Source: Candidatus Parcubacteria bacterium
Lineage (GTDB): Bacteria > Patescibacteriota > Minisyncoccia > Minisyncoccales > PEYH01
Assembly (NCBI GenBank): GCA_026395615.1
Contig: JAPLYH010000052.1
Coordinates: 1 to 17,546, forward strand
Length of the DNA stretch: 17,546 bases
Direction: 5' to 3'
The number at the start of each line of letters is the position of its first letter. Position 1 is the first letter of the stretch. The translations under genes were made by a program, and so were the position numbers. The notes under the pieces are model-generated. The model saw only the letters and a program-made list of their open reading frames with translations. It ran no database searches and was not told the origin of the DNA. Shown here in pieces: positions 6,502 through 13,147 of this stretch.

Positions 6502-6907
6502 GTTTGATAAATTTAGTTTTCATTCCGAATTTATGACCTGCTTTATCAAGTGCTTCTTTTGCCATATCTTCGCTTATCCCCGATATCTCAAAAATAACTC
6601 TACCAGGTTTTACTGAAAAAACATAATGATCTACCGATCCCTTTCCCCCTCCCATAGGAACTTCGGCTCCTTTTGTTGTAATCGGTTTATCTGGGAAAGT
6701 CCTTATCCAAAGCCTTCCACCCTTTTTAAGGTATCTAATAATTGCTCTCCTGGCTGCTTCAATTTGTCTCGCAGTTATCCATTCCGCTTCCATCGCTTTT
6801 AAACCAAATTCGCCAAAAGCCAGCTCAGTTCCCCGAGTATCTATTAATCTATCTCTGTTTCTGCCCTTATGCCACTTTCTATGTTTTACTTTTTTAGGAT
6901 ATAGCAT
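6491..6907 (-). CDS. rplP: Large-subunit ribosomal protein L16 (uL16)
   Basis: The product has 138 residues, the usual length. L16 is a late-assembly protein next to the A-site tRNA and the peptidyl-transferase region. The start MLYPKKVKHRKWHKGRN, the FGEFGLKAMEAEWITARQIE block, and AARRAIIRYLKKGGRLWIR are all diagnostic. The central loop KPITTKGAEVPMGGGKGSVD contains the Met-Gly-Gly-Gly-Lys-Gly stretch that reaches toward the A site. The gene follows rpsC by 5 bases and overlaps rpmC by 11. Confidence 0.97.
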   Translation of the reverse strand: MLYPKKVKHRKWHKGRNRDRLIDTRGTELAFGEFGLKAMEAEWITARQIEAARRAIIRYLKKGGRLWIRTFPDKPITTKGAEVPMGGGKGSVDHYVFSVKPGRVIFEISGISEDMAKEALDKAGHKFGMKTKFIKHES

Positions 6908-6912
6908 ATTTT

Positions 6913-7560
6913 TTATTCAAATCTCTCTCCTTTATAAATCCAAACTTTTACTCCTATGGTTCCATATGTACAATTTGCCTCTTTAAATCCATAATCTATA
7001 TCTGCTCTGATTGTTTGTCTTGGTAGTTGTCCTTTTTGAAGCCACTCCGTTCTGGAAACGGACACGCCATTAAGCCGGCCAGCCACCTGTACTCTAATTC
7101 CTTTTGCTTCCTTATAACCCATGACCATAGTAATAGCTTGCTTCATTATTTTTCTAAATGGCATTCTTTTCTCTATTCTTTGAGCCACCCATTGGGCAAC
7201 CAATGGAGCGCTAATCCATGGATTTCTTATTGATTTTATTTCAATCTTCAGCGCCTGCTTTTCATCTAATTGTCTTTTAAGAATTTTTTTCTGAAACAAA
7301 TCCTTTAATTCATCTACTTGTTGTCCCCCTCTGCCGATAATCAATCCTGGTCTTGATGAATGAATCAAGACACTGACTCTGTTCGGGGACCGTTCGATTT
7401 CCACTTTTTCAATTCCTGCATCCTTAAATTTATCAATTAAAAAACTTCTAATTTTAAAATCCTCTTCTAAATATTTTGAAGGTTGTTCATTAAACCATCT
7501 TGAATCCCAATCAGAGATCTCTCTTAACCGGAATGCTTTTGGGTGAACTTTATGTGACAT
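6913..7560 (-). CDS. rpsC: Small-subunit ribosomal protein S3 (uS3)
   Basis: The product has 215 residues, a normal length. S3 lies at the mRNA entry pore and contributes to helicase activity and decoding. The N-terminal MSHKVHPKAFRL is typical. A KH domain follows, with its GXXG loop as IGRGG at residues 75-79 in RPGLIIGRGGQQVDEL. The C-terminal domain has APLVAQWVAQRIEKRMPFRK, GVSVSRTEWLQKGQLPRQTI and ADIDYGFKEANCTYG followed by GVKVWIYKGE. The gene's start overlaps the end of rplV by 11 bases. Confidence 0.97.
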   Translation of the reverse strand: MSHKVHPKAFRLREISDWDSRWFNEQPSKYLEEDFKIRSFLIDKFKDAGIEKVEIERSPNRVSVLIHSSRPGLIIGRGGQQVDELKDLFQKKILKRQLDEKQALKIEIKSIRNPWISAPLVAQWVAQRIEKRMPFRKIMKQAITMVMGYKEAKGIRVQVAGRLNGVSVSRTEWLQKGQLPRQTIRADIDYGFKEANCTYGTIGVKVWIYKGERFE

Positions 7561-8065
7561 TTTTATTAATAACTAATTCTTTTTTATCGGTTTTTAATTT
7601 CTTAATCCTGGATTTCTTTAATGCTTGGGGTTTAGGATTTGACTTGATATTTGGATTTTGATATTGAGATTTCTTACCTTTCTTCTCTGCCCCATCTTCT
7701 AGTTTTTTATCTTTTAATTTTTTATTATCTGCTTGCTCTAATATAAGAGTAATATGACTTGTCTTCTTCTGAATTCCAAATGCTCTACCCATTGATCTCG
7801 GTCTCCATCTTTTTAATTTTTGCCCCTCATCTACTGTAATTTTTGAAATTCTAAGATTCTTATCATCTAATTGGAAATTATTTTTAGCATTAGCAATAGC
7901 TGATTGCAATAGTTTAGCCATAGGACCTGCTGCTTTCTTCTGAGTGTGATTTAAAAAAGTTAAAGACCGATTAGCATTTTTCCCTCTAATCAAATCAGCC
8001 ACCAATCTAACTTTGCGTGGAGCAATCCTCAAATTATTCAATTTTGCGCTAATCTCTTTTTCCAT
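7550..8065 (-). CDS. rplV: Large-subunit ribosomal protein L22 (uL22) with long basic tail
   Basis: L22 binds all 23S rRNA domains and its long hairpin lines the peptide exit tunnel. The conserved core is residues 1-112: LNNLRIAPRKVRLVADLIRG (9-28), LLQSAIANAKNN (52-63), and the hairpin LKRWRPRSMGRAFGIQKKTS (84-103), which is the tunnel loop where macrolide-resistance changes occur in other bacteria. The family usually ends near 110-120 residues. Here there are 171, and residues 113-171 form a Lys/Asn-rich tail. Part of that tail, KSQYQNPNIKSNPKPQ (132-147), comes from an AT-rich repeat shared with the L15 tail. The tail overlaps the start of rpsC by 11 bases, so the repeat is upstream of a coupled junction. 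Confidence 0.96.
   Translation of the reverse strand: MEKEISAKLNNLRIAPRKVRLVADLIRGKNANRSLTFLNHTQKKAAGPMAKLLQSAIANAKNNFQLDDKNLRISKITVDEGQKLKRWRPRSMGRAFGIQKKTSHITLILEQADNKKLKDKKLEDGAEKKGKKSQYQNPNIKSNPKPQALKKSRIKKLKTDKKELVINKNVT
7624..7672. repeat. AT-rich dispersed repeat, copy in rplV tail
   Basis: This is the partner of the copy at 2235-2283, alike at about 37 of 49 positions by eye, in the same orientation and frame. It encodes the KSQ...NIKS..KP part of the L22 tail, a region with no conserved function in the family. The mixed sequence of short AT-rich blocks is not simple poly-lysine coding, which argues against convergence through lysine codons alone. Confidence 0.65.
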
Positions 8066-8080
8066 AATATCTTTATATCT

Positions 8081-8395
8081 TTATTTTTTCTCAACAGGAG
8101 CTGCTTGGGGCTTGGTCTGTGTTTCTAATTCCCTTTGCATTTTTCCTCCGTGCCTAACAAATTTGGTAGTGGAAGAAAACTCTCCTAGTTTATGGCCAAC
8201 CATATCTTCTCTTGCCTGAACAATAATAAAATCCTTTCCGTTATGAACTTCAAATGTAAATCCAACCATTTCCGGAACAATTGTGCAGGATCTTGACCAA
8301 GTTCTAATTGCCGTTTGGTCGCCCGCTCTTAATTTCCCGACTTTTTTCATTAATTTCTCGTCTATATGCGGACCTTTTTTAAGTGATCGTGACAT
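8081..8395 (-). CDS. rpsS: Small-subunit ribosomal protein S19 (uS19)
   Basis: The product has 104 residues, against about 92 in most bacteria. S19 sits in the 30S head, contacts S13 and approaches the A-site tRNA. The core is clear: MSRSLKKGPHIDEKLMKKV, TWSRSCTIVPEMVGFTFEVH, NGKDFIIVQAREDMVGHKLG, and EFSSTTKFVRHGG. The extra residues are a C-terminal tail, QTKPQAAPVEKK. The gene is 5 bases from rplB and 15 from rplV. The start context is AAAAAATATG with no Shine-Dalgarno sequence. Confidence 0.97.
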   Translation of the reverse strand: MSRSLKKGPHIDEKLMKKVGKLRAGDQTAIRTWSRSCTIVPEMVGFTFEVHNGKDFIIVQAREDMVGHKLGEFSSTTKFVRHGGKMQRELETQTKPQAAPVEKK

Positions 8396-8400
8396 ATTTT

Positions 8401-9222
8401 TTATTTACTACGTCTTTTAATGATAAAAATATTCGTATGTTTTCTTCTCCTGGTTTTTTTGCCTAAGGCCGGTTTTCCCCAAGGAGTCTTTGGATATTTC
8501 AAACCAATTCCAGTTCTACCCTCTCCTCCACCATGAGGATGATCGTGGGGATTCATCGCCGAGCCTCTTACTGTTGGTCTTCTTCCCATATGCCTTGCTC
8601 TTCCGGCATTGCCTATACTTATATATCTGTGTTCTGGTCTTGATAACGCTCCAATTGAAGCGAAACATTCTTGATGTAATTTTCTTAATTCACCTGATGG
8701 CATCTTAATGTGCACATATTTTTCATCATTGCCCAACACTTTTGCCGAAGATCCTGCTGTCTTGACTAATTTGCCACCCCCCCTGGGTTGAAGTTCTATA
8801 TTGTAAATATCCATACCAATAGGTATGCTTTTCAATATTGTTCTATTGCCTGGTTTTAACTCTGCGGTCTCGCTCGTTATGATAGTATCTCCCTTATTTA
8901 ATCCTTGAGGCGCTAAAATATATTTTTTAACACCGTCGCTGTATTCAATAAGCGCAATAAAGGCGGTTCTATTCGGATCATATTCTAGGGCGATTACTTT
9001 TGCGGGAATATCTAATTTTCTTTGGGCAAAATCAATTATTCTATAAAGCCGCTTCGCCCCTCCTCCCTTATGTCTCACGGTAATCTTTCCTTGTCTGCTT
9101 CTTCCAGCTCTCCTTTTTAATTTAATAACCAAACTCTTCTCTGGTCTCTTTTTATCCAAAGATGAAAAATCTTCTATCATCCCATGTCGTCTCCCTGGAG
9201 TTGTTGGTTTATATTTCTTCAT
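8401..9222 (-). CDS. rplB: Large-subunit ribosomal protein L2 (uL2)
   Basis: The product has 273 residues, essentially the standard length. L2 is one of the most conserved 50S proteins, required for subunit association and close to the peptidyl-transferase centre. The N-terminus is MKKYKPTTPGRRHGM. GRSRQGKITVRHKGGGAKR is at 40-58. The signature loop NPHDHPHGGGEGRTGIG is at 224-240, with His228 equivalent to the conserved functional histidine of E. coli L2. The C-terminal basic extension KTRRRKHTNIFIIKRRSK is present. The gene lies 3 bases after rplW and 5 bases before rpsS. Confidence 0.98.
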   Translation of the reverse strand: MKKYKPTTPGRRHGMIEDFSSLDKKRPEKSLVIKLKRRAGRSRQGKITVRHKGGGAKRLYRIIDFAQRKLDIPAKVIALEYDPNRTAFIALIEYSDGVKKYILAPQGLNKGDTIITSETAELKPGNRTILKSIPIGMDIYNIELQPRGGGKLVKTAGSSAKVLGNDEKYVHIKMPSGELRKLHQECFASIGALSRPEHRYISIGNAGRARHMGRRPTVRGSAMNPHDHPHGGGEGRTGIGLKYPKTPWGKPALGKKTRRRKHTNIFIIKRRSK

Positions 9223-9225
9223 ATT

Positions 9226-9768
9226 CTATTTAGGTAGAACTTCAATCTCCTGTCCTTTTTTGATTTTAATAATCGCTTTTTTATAACCACTTTTAAAGCC
9301 TTGCTTTCTTCCTATTCTTCTGGTTTTTCCTGGGATATTTATCATTCTTACCTCCTCAACCTTCACTTCATAAATATCTTCTATCGCTTTTCTTACCTCT
9401 ATCTTATTGGCATCTTTGGAAACTATAAAAGCATATTCGTTTTTTTCGGCTAAATAAGTTGCTTTTTCTGTAACGTGCGGTTCAATTAAAACCTTCCATG
9501 CCAAGCTATTTGGTTTAATGCTTTTCTTAACTTTAACTGTTTTTTTCTCCTCTTGTTTCGGCTCTTGTCCGGAAAGAACGTCTTTTTTTTCTGCCTTTTT
9601 ATCTTCTTTCTTCTCTACCTTCTTCGTTTCTATTTCCTTTTTAGCTTTTTTATGCGTAATTTTAACCTTCGGTTCTCTAATTTCTTTTTGAACCGTTGTT
9701 TTTTCTTTTTGCTCTTTCCCTTTTACTTCTGGCTTATCCTTCTTTTTAAAAACATTAAAAATAGACAT
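9226..9768 (-). CDS. rplW: Large-subunit ribosomal protein L23 (uL23) with long charged N-terminal extension
   Basis: The conserved L23 domain occupies about residues 88-180: SLAWKVLIEPHVTEKATYL, YAFIVSKDANKIEVRKAIE, VEEVRMINIPGKTRRIGR. L23 sits at the peptide exit and docks trigger factor, SRP and SecY partners. Residues 1-87 are an extra low-complexity Lys/Glu-rich arm starting MSIFNVFKKKDK, almost doubling the usual length of about 95. An in-frame TTG at 9780 would add four residues and overlap rplD by 8 bases. I prefer the ATG at 9768, which has the AAATATG context. The extension is open and in frame, and its base composition matches coding sequence, so I take it as real. Its function is unknown. 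Confidence 0.93.
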   Translation of the reverse strand: MSIFNVFKKKDKPEVKGKEQKEKTTVQKEIREPKVKITHKKAKKEIETKKVEKKEDKKAEKKDVLSGQEPKQEEKKTVKVKKSIKPNSLAWKVLIEPHVTEKATYLAEKNEYAFIVSKDANKIEVRKAIEDIYEVKVEEVRMINIPGKTRRIGRKQGFKSGYKKAIIKIKKGQEIEVLPK

Positions 9769-9772
9769 ATTT

Positions 9773-10435
9773 TCAAGCAAATAATTCCTTAATGGTCTTA
9801 ATTGAATCTTGTAAAAAAATCAAGCGCTGGGCAGAAATAACATCTAATATGTTCAAATTGCGCGCTTCAATAATCTTTACTTTCGGAATATTTCTTACTG
9901 CCCTGACTAATTTATCATCTTTTTTATCGGAAATAATAAGAACGCTTTCAAGCGTCCTATTTTTTCCTTTTTTCTTGTCAGGATAAACTTTATTTAATAG
10001 ATTAACTAATGTTTTACTAATAATCTTTGTTTTTGGTTCTGTAATATTAAAATTGTCAACAATTAAAACCTCTTGATTTTTCACCTTATCAGAAAGAATT
10101 GAAAATAATGCTGCTTTCTTTATTTTTTTAGGAACCTCTTTTTTGAAATTTCTTCTATTAGTAGGCCCAAAGGTCACGCCTCCTCCAATCCAGATAGGAG
10201 ATCTTGATGAGCCATGTCTTGCTCTTCCTGTTCCTTTTTGTTTCCAAGGTTTCTTGCCTCCTCCACTTACTTCCGACCTATCTTTTGTATGAGCAATAAC
10301 CTGTCTTTTATTTGATTGCATGCTAACAACCGCCTGATAAACCAAATCAGAATTTGTTTCTTTCCCAAATATCTCTTTGGGCAACTGCGCTTGGCCGGTT
10401 TTTTCTCCTATTGAATTATAAATATCAATTTTCAT
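9773..10435 (-). CDS. rplD: Large-subunit ribosomal protein L4 (uL4)
   Basis: The product has 220 residues, slightly above the usual 200-210. L4 binds 23S rRNA, and its loop reaches into the exit tunnel. In E. coli it also represses the S10 operon by binding the leader RNA. The signature loop is clear: KKPWKQKGTGRARHGSSRSP followed by IWIGGGVTFGP. The C-terminal domain shows VLIVDNFNITEPKTK, LNILDVISAQRLIFLQDSIK and a short end. The gene overlaps rplC by 11 bases. Because a structured spacer lies just upstream of rplC, L4 autoregulation at that site is an attractive but untested idea. Confidence 0.96.
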   Translation of the reverse strand: MKIDIYNSIGEKTGQAQLPKEIFGKETNSDLVYQAVVSMQSNKRQVIAHTKDRSEVSGGGKKPWKQKGTGRARHGSSRSPIWIGGGVTFGPTNRRNFKKEVPKKIKKAALFSILSDKVKNQEVLIVDNFNITEPKTKIISKTLVNLLNKVYPDKKKGKNRTLESVLIISDKKDDKLVRAVRNIPKVKIIEARNLNILDVISAQRLIFLQDSIKTIKELFA

Positions 10436-11021
10436 AAATTTGAACTAAAATTCCTTTTCTTCCGGGAATAGCTCCTTTAAAAGCAATCTGTTTTTTTTCT
10501 TTATCAATTTTCACAATTTCCATATTTTTAACCGTTATTCTTCCTCCTCCCATACGACCAGCCATTTTTTTCCCCTTCAATACTCTTTGGGGAAAAGAAG
10601 AACCGATTGAACCGATAGTTCTTGATTCATGTTTCGTTCCATGAGTTTTCTTTCTCCCATGAAAACCCCATCTTTTCACACCCCCCTGAAAACCCTTTCC
10701 TTTGGCAATAGCTGAAACCTTTACCTTCTCTCCCTCTTCAAAAACATCAGCTTCTATAATATCTCCCTCGTTTAATTCTGGTTTTCCTTTTTTGATTCTA
10801 AACTCTTGTAAATAAGCAAACGGTTTACTTTTTTTGCTTTTTGTTATTTTATTTTCCTTTAATTTTTGAAAACCAAGCTGGATACCATCATATCCGTCCT
10901 TTTCTTTTGATCTTAATTGAGTAACAGAACAAGGCCCGGCCTCTACGAGAGTTATTGGGACAATTTTATCATCTTTCCACATCTGAGTCATTCCTATTTT
11001 TTTGGCAAGAATAATCTTCAT
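10425..11021 (-). CDS. rplC: Large-subunit ribosomal protein L3 (uL3)
   Basis: The product has 198 residues, a little shorter than the usual 205-210. L3 nucleates 50S assembly at the 3' end of 23S rRNA, and its tip approaches the peptidyl-transferase centre. The sequence has MKIILAKKIGMTQMW at the start, then VSAIAKGKGFQGGVKRWGFH and GTKHESRTIGSIGSS, followed by PQRVLKGKKMAGRMGG. It ends KGAIPGRKGILVQIYEN. The ATG follows GAAAAAATAGT, with no Shine-Dalgarno sequence, and lies 19 bases after a GC-rich hairpin. It is the first gene after the only large spacer within the S10 section. Confidence 0.97.
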   Translation of the reverse strand: MKIILAKKIGMTQMWKDDKIVPITLVEAGPCSVTQLRSKEKDGYDGIQLGFQKLKENKITKSKKSKPFAYLQEFRIKKGKPELNEGDIIEADVFEEGEKVKVSAIAKGKGFQGGVKRWGFHGRKKTHGTKHESRTIGSIGSSFPQRVLKGKKMAGRMGGGRITVKNMEIVKIDKEKKQIAFKGAIPGRKGILVQIYEN

Positions 11022-11185
11022 ACTATTTTTTCAACAAAATACCGGGCACTAAACCCGGCTTCTTGGTTTTTGGGATTAGTGAAAAAAACTTTTAACTATA
11101 TGTTTTTGCCTTGTTCTCCATATTAATAAGTGGCTTGTGAAAGACAAAATTAATATTCTCTTCTACCCTCTTTTCACAACTAAAG
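11022..11185 (-). promoter_or_regulatory. Candidate regulatory leader between rpsJ and rplC with alternative hairpins
   Basis: This 164-base spacer has no credible gene. On the minus strand it can form: helix A, 11170-11179 with 11135-11144 (TTGTGAAAAG/A against TCTTTCACAA, one bulge); helix B, 11072-11081 with 11047-11056 (CACTAATCCC with GGGTTTAGTG, 9 of 10 pairs); and helix C, 11054-11059 with 11041-11046 (GCCGGG with CCCGGT), followed by ATTTTGTTG. Helices B and C share bases and exclude each other, as in terminator/antiterminator leaders. A weak promoter, TTGTCT-N16-TAATAT (about 11123-11150), may lie inside. Regulation by L4 or attenuation are inferences. Confidence 0.5.
11041..11059 (-). 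terminator. GC-rich hairpin just upstream of rplC, possible attenuator
   Basis: On the minus strand GCCGGG-TTTAGTG-CCCGGT forms a six-pair stem (the outer pair is G-U) followed by ATTTTGTTG. The downstream U stretch is short and broken, so this would be a weak terminator or a translation-modulating hairpin rather than a full stop. It lies 19 bases before the rplC ATG. Confidence 0.4.
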
Positions 11186-11524
11186 TTAAATCTTGATTTG
11201 GATATCAACTCCTGTCGGCAAATTCAAATTTGTTAACGATTCTACCACTCTTTGATCAGAATTCAAAATATCTATTAATCGCTTGTGAACCCTTACTTCA
11301 AATTGTTCACGCGCATCTTTATGGACAAAACTTGAACGATTAACAGTATATTTGTGAATTTCCGTTGGCAACGGGACTGGACCGCAAATCTTCGCGCCAT
11401 ATCGCAAAACCGTCTCAACTATCTGTCGAGCGCTCTTATCTAACACTTTATTATCATACGCCTTCAATTTAATTCTAATCTTTGGAGGCGCTTCTTCTAT
11501 CTGGACTTTCTTTGTGGTAGGCAT
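11186..11524 (-). CDS. rpsJ: Small-subunit ribosomal protein S10 (uS10, NusE)
   Basis: The product has 112 residues against about 102-105 in the family. S10 is part of the 30S head, and free S10 (NusE) pairs with NusB in transcription antitermination. The core is conserved: KIRIKLKAYDNKVLDKSARQ, GAKICGPVPLPTE, KYTVNRSSFVHKDAREQFE, and VHKRLIDILN. The surplus is a short N-terminal arm, MPTTKKVQIEEAPP. The gene follows tuf after 22 bases and is separated from rplC by a structured 164-base spacer, an unusual break because rpsJ and rplC are normally close. Confidence 0.97.
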   Translation of the reverse strand: MPTTKKVQIEEAPPKIRIKLKAYDNKVLDKSARQIVETVLRYGAKICGPVPLPTEIHKYTVNRSSFVHKDAREQFEVRVHKRLIDILNSDQRVVESLTNLNLPTGVDIQIKI

Positions 11525-11546
11525 CTTTTAAAGAACTATTAATCTT

Positions 11547-12746
11547 TTATTTAATTATTTTAGTTACAACTCCCGAGGCAACCGTTCTTCCACCTTCTCT
11601 GATAGCAAATCTGTTTTTTTCCTCTAAAGCAATAGGGGCTATTAATTTAACTGTTAAATTAACAGTATCTCCTGGCATAACCATTTCAGTTCCTTCTGGT
11701 AATATCACATCTCCTGTCACATCTGTGGTGCGGATATAGAATTGTGGTTTATATCCCTTAAAAAACGGGGTATGACGACCTCCTTCTTCTTTTGTCAAAG
11801 CATAAATCTCTGCTTCAAAATCTGTATGAGGAGTGATAGATCCTGGTTTTACCAAAACTTGACCTCTTTCTACATCCTCTTTTTTAAGACCTCTTAACAA
11901 AATACCAACATTATCTCCTGCTCTGCCATCATCTAATATCTTATTAAACATTTCTATGCTAACCGCGGTTGTTTTAACAGTAGGATTTATTCCTACGAGT
12001 TCTACCTCTTCCCCTGATTTGACAATACCTCTCTCAATTCTACCTGTAGCAACTGTCCCTCTTCCTTCTATGGAAAAAACATCTTCTATAGCCATAAGGA
12101 ATGGCTGATCTATTGGTCTCTGTGGGTCAGGTAAATATTCATCCAATGTTTTCGCAAGCTCTAATATTGGTTTTGCTGCCTCATCATCTGCAGATGTTAC
12201 CTCTAACGCTTTCAATGCAGAACCTCTTATAATAGGAATTTCATCTCCGGGATACTCATATTTCTTTAACAATTCTCTAATTTCTGATTCAACTAATCCA
12301 ATCATTTCCGGGTCATCAACAGCATCACATTTATTTAAAAACACTATAATCGCTGGCACGCCTACCTCGCGGGCAAGCAAAATATGTTCTCTGGTTTGAG
12401 GCATTGGTCCGTCAACAGCGGATACGACTAAAATTGCTCCATCCATCTGAGCGGCTCCGGTAATCATATTTTTAATATAGTCACTGTGTCCCGGGCAATC
12501 AATGTGAGCATAATGCCTCTTCTCTGTTTCATATTCAACGTGCGCAATATTAATCGTCACGCCTCTTGCTCTTTCTTCAGGAGCAGAGTCAATCTGGTCT
12601 ATGCCTTTTTCAGAGGCCTTATAGCCCTTCAAATGAAGGACTTTTAAAATCGCGGCTGTTAAAGTTGTTTTGCCGTGATCTACGTGACCAATCGTCCCCA
12701 CATTAACGTGGGTTTTTGTTCGTTCAAATTTTTCTTTTTCTGCCAT
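11547..12746 (-). CDS. tuf: Elongation factor Tu
   Basis: The product has 399 residues, the usual length. EF-Tu is the GTPase that delivers aminoacyl-tRNA to the ribosomal A site. G-domain motifs are intact: GHVDHGKTT at 20-28 (P-loop), RGVTI at 61-65 (switch I), DCPGH at 83-87 (the histidine is the catalytic one), NKCD at 138-141, and GSA at 175-177. Domains II and III follow, with EGRGTVATGRIERG, HTPFFKGYKPQFYIRTTDVT and the VMPGD segment. The C-terminus is REGGRTVASGVVTKIIK. It is preceded by its own candidate promoter at 12794-12821 and followed 22 bases later by rpsJ, so the S10 section may also be read from this promoter. Confidence 0.98.
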   Translation of the reverse strand: MAEKEKFERTKTHVNVGTIGHVDHGKTTLTAAILKVLHLKGYKASEKGIDQIDSAPEERARGVTINIAHVEYETEKRHYAHIDCPGHSDYIKNMITGAAQMDGAILVVSAVDGPMPQTREHILLAREVGVPAIIVFLNKCDAVDDPEMIGLVESEIRELLKKYEYPGDEIPIIRGSALKALEVTSADDEAAKPILELAKTLDEYLPDPQRPIDQPFLMAIEDVFSIEGRGTVATGRIERGIVKSGEEVELVGINPTVKTTAVSIEMFNKILDDGRAGDNVGILLRGLKKEDVERGQVLVKPGSITPHTDFEAEIYALTKEEGGRHTPFFKGYKPQFYIRTTDVTGDVILPEGTEMVMPGDTVNLTVKLIAPIALEEKNRFAIREGGRTVASGVVTKIIK

Positions 12747-12793
12747 ATTTTTTACCGATAATATTAATTATAATTTTTATTTAGATACTAAAT

Positions 12794-12821
12794 ATATTAC
12801 CCAAATATGAAAAAAAGTCAA
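12794..12821 (-). promoter_or_regulatory. Candidate sigma-70-type promoter for tuf
   Basis: On the minus strand TTGACT (12816-12821) is followed after 16 bases by TAATAT (12794-12799). A TATATT box offset by three bases (12791-12796, spacing 19) is an alternative. The start site would lie near 12785, giving a leader of roughly 40 bases before the tuf ATG at 12746. The 116-base gap upstream of tuf, one of the larger gaps in the cluster, supports an internal promoter. Confidence 0.6.
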
Positions 12822-12862
12822 CCCCTTAAGTATTAAGATGCTCAAACGCCTCTATAATAACA

Positions 12863-13114
12863 TTAAAAAGGTAAATCTTCAACAGTCAATTCCTCTGTGG
12901 GTAACTCTTCTTTAGCAAGTAATTCTGTGCTTTGGCTTATCTCTTTTTTCTGATCAAATACCTTTTGCGTTTCTTGTTTATTTTTATCAAAAGACATTTT
13001 CTGCTGATGTTCTCCTTCTATCTTAGATATAACCAAAATCGGTTGGTCATTCTCCACAATAATGACCTTGCCCCCTTCTTTGTCTATTATTTTTTTTATC
13101 TGATTAAGATCCAT
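12863..13114 (-). CDS. Small protein of unknown function between fusA and tuf, DLPF C-terminus
   Basis: I do not recognise this 83-residue protein as a named family. Residues 1-34 (MDLNQIKKIIDKEGGKVIIV, then ENDQPILVISKIE) look like a helix followed by a beta hairpin. This recalls the 'EEVIITRNGKPVAVLV' hairpin of Phd/YefM-type antitoxins, without the rest of that family. Residues 35-75 are polar, Gln/Lys/Glu-rich and probably disordered. The end, EELTVEDLPF, is acidic and finishes like the C-terminal tip of single-stranded-DNA-binding protein (DDDIPF), which recruits partner proteins. There is no OB fold, so it is not SSB itself. The gene is in line with fusA (33 bases) and upstream of the tuf promoter, so it is probably cotranscribed with fusA. 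A composition like that of its neighbours and an uninterrupted frame support a real gene. Confidence 0.75.
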   Translation of the reverse strand: MDLNQIKKIIDKEGGKVIIVENDQPILVISKIEGEHQQKMSFDKNKQETQKVFDQKKEISQSTELLAKEELPTEELTVEDLPF

Positions 13115-13147
13115 ACCTTTTAATAATTAATGATTATTGATTATTGA

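Noticed and set aside
12825..12837. CTTAA-GTA-TTAAG inverted repeat near the tuf promoter as an operator
   Set aside because: The stem is five AT-rich pairs, which is expected by chance at this base composition.
13115..13147. Short direct repeats TGATTAT between fusA and the small gene as a CRISPR or attachment site
   Set aside because: The spacer is 33 bases of AT-rich sequence with 8-base units. There are no spacers, no integrase and no repeat pattern beyond simple sequence.
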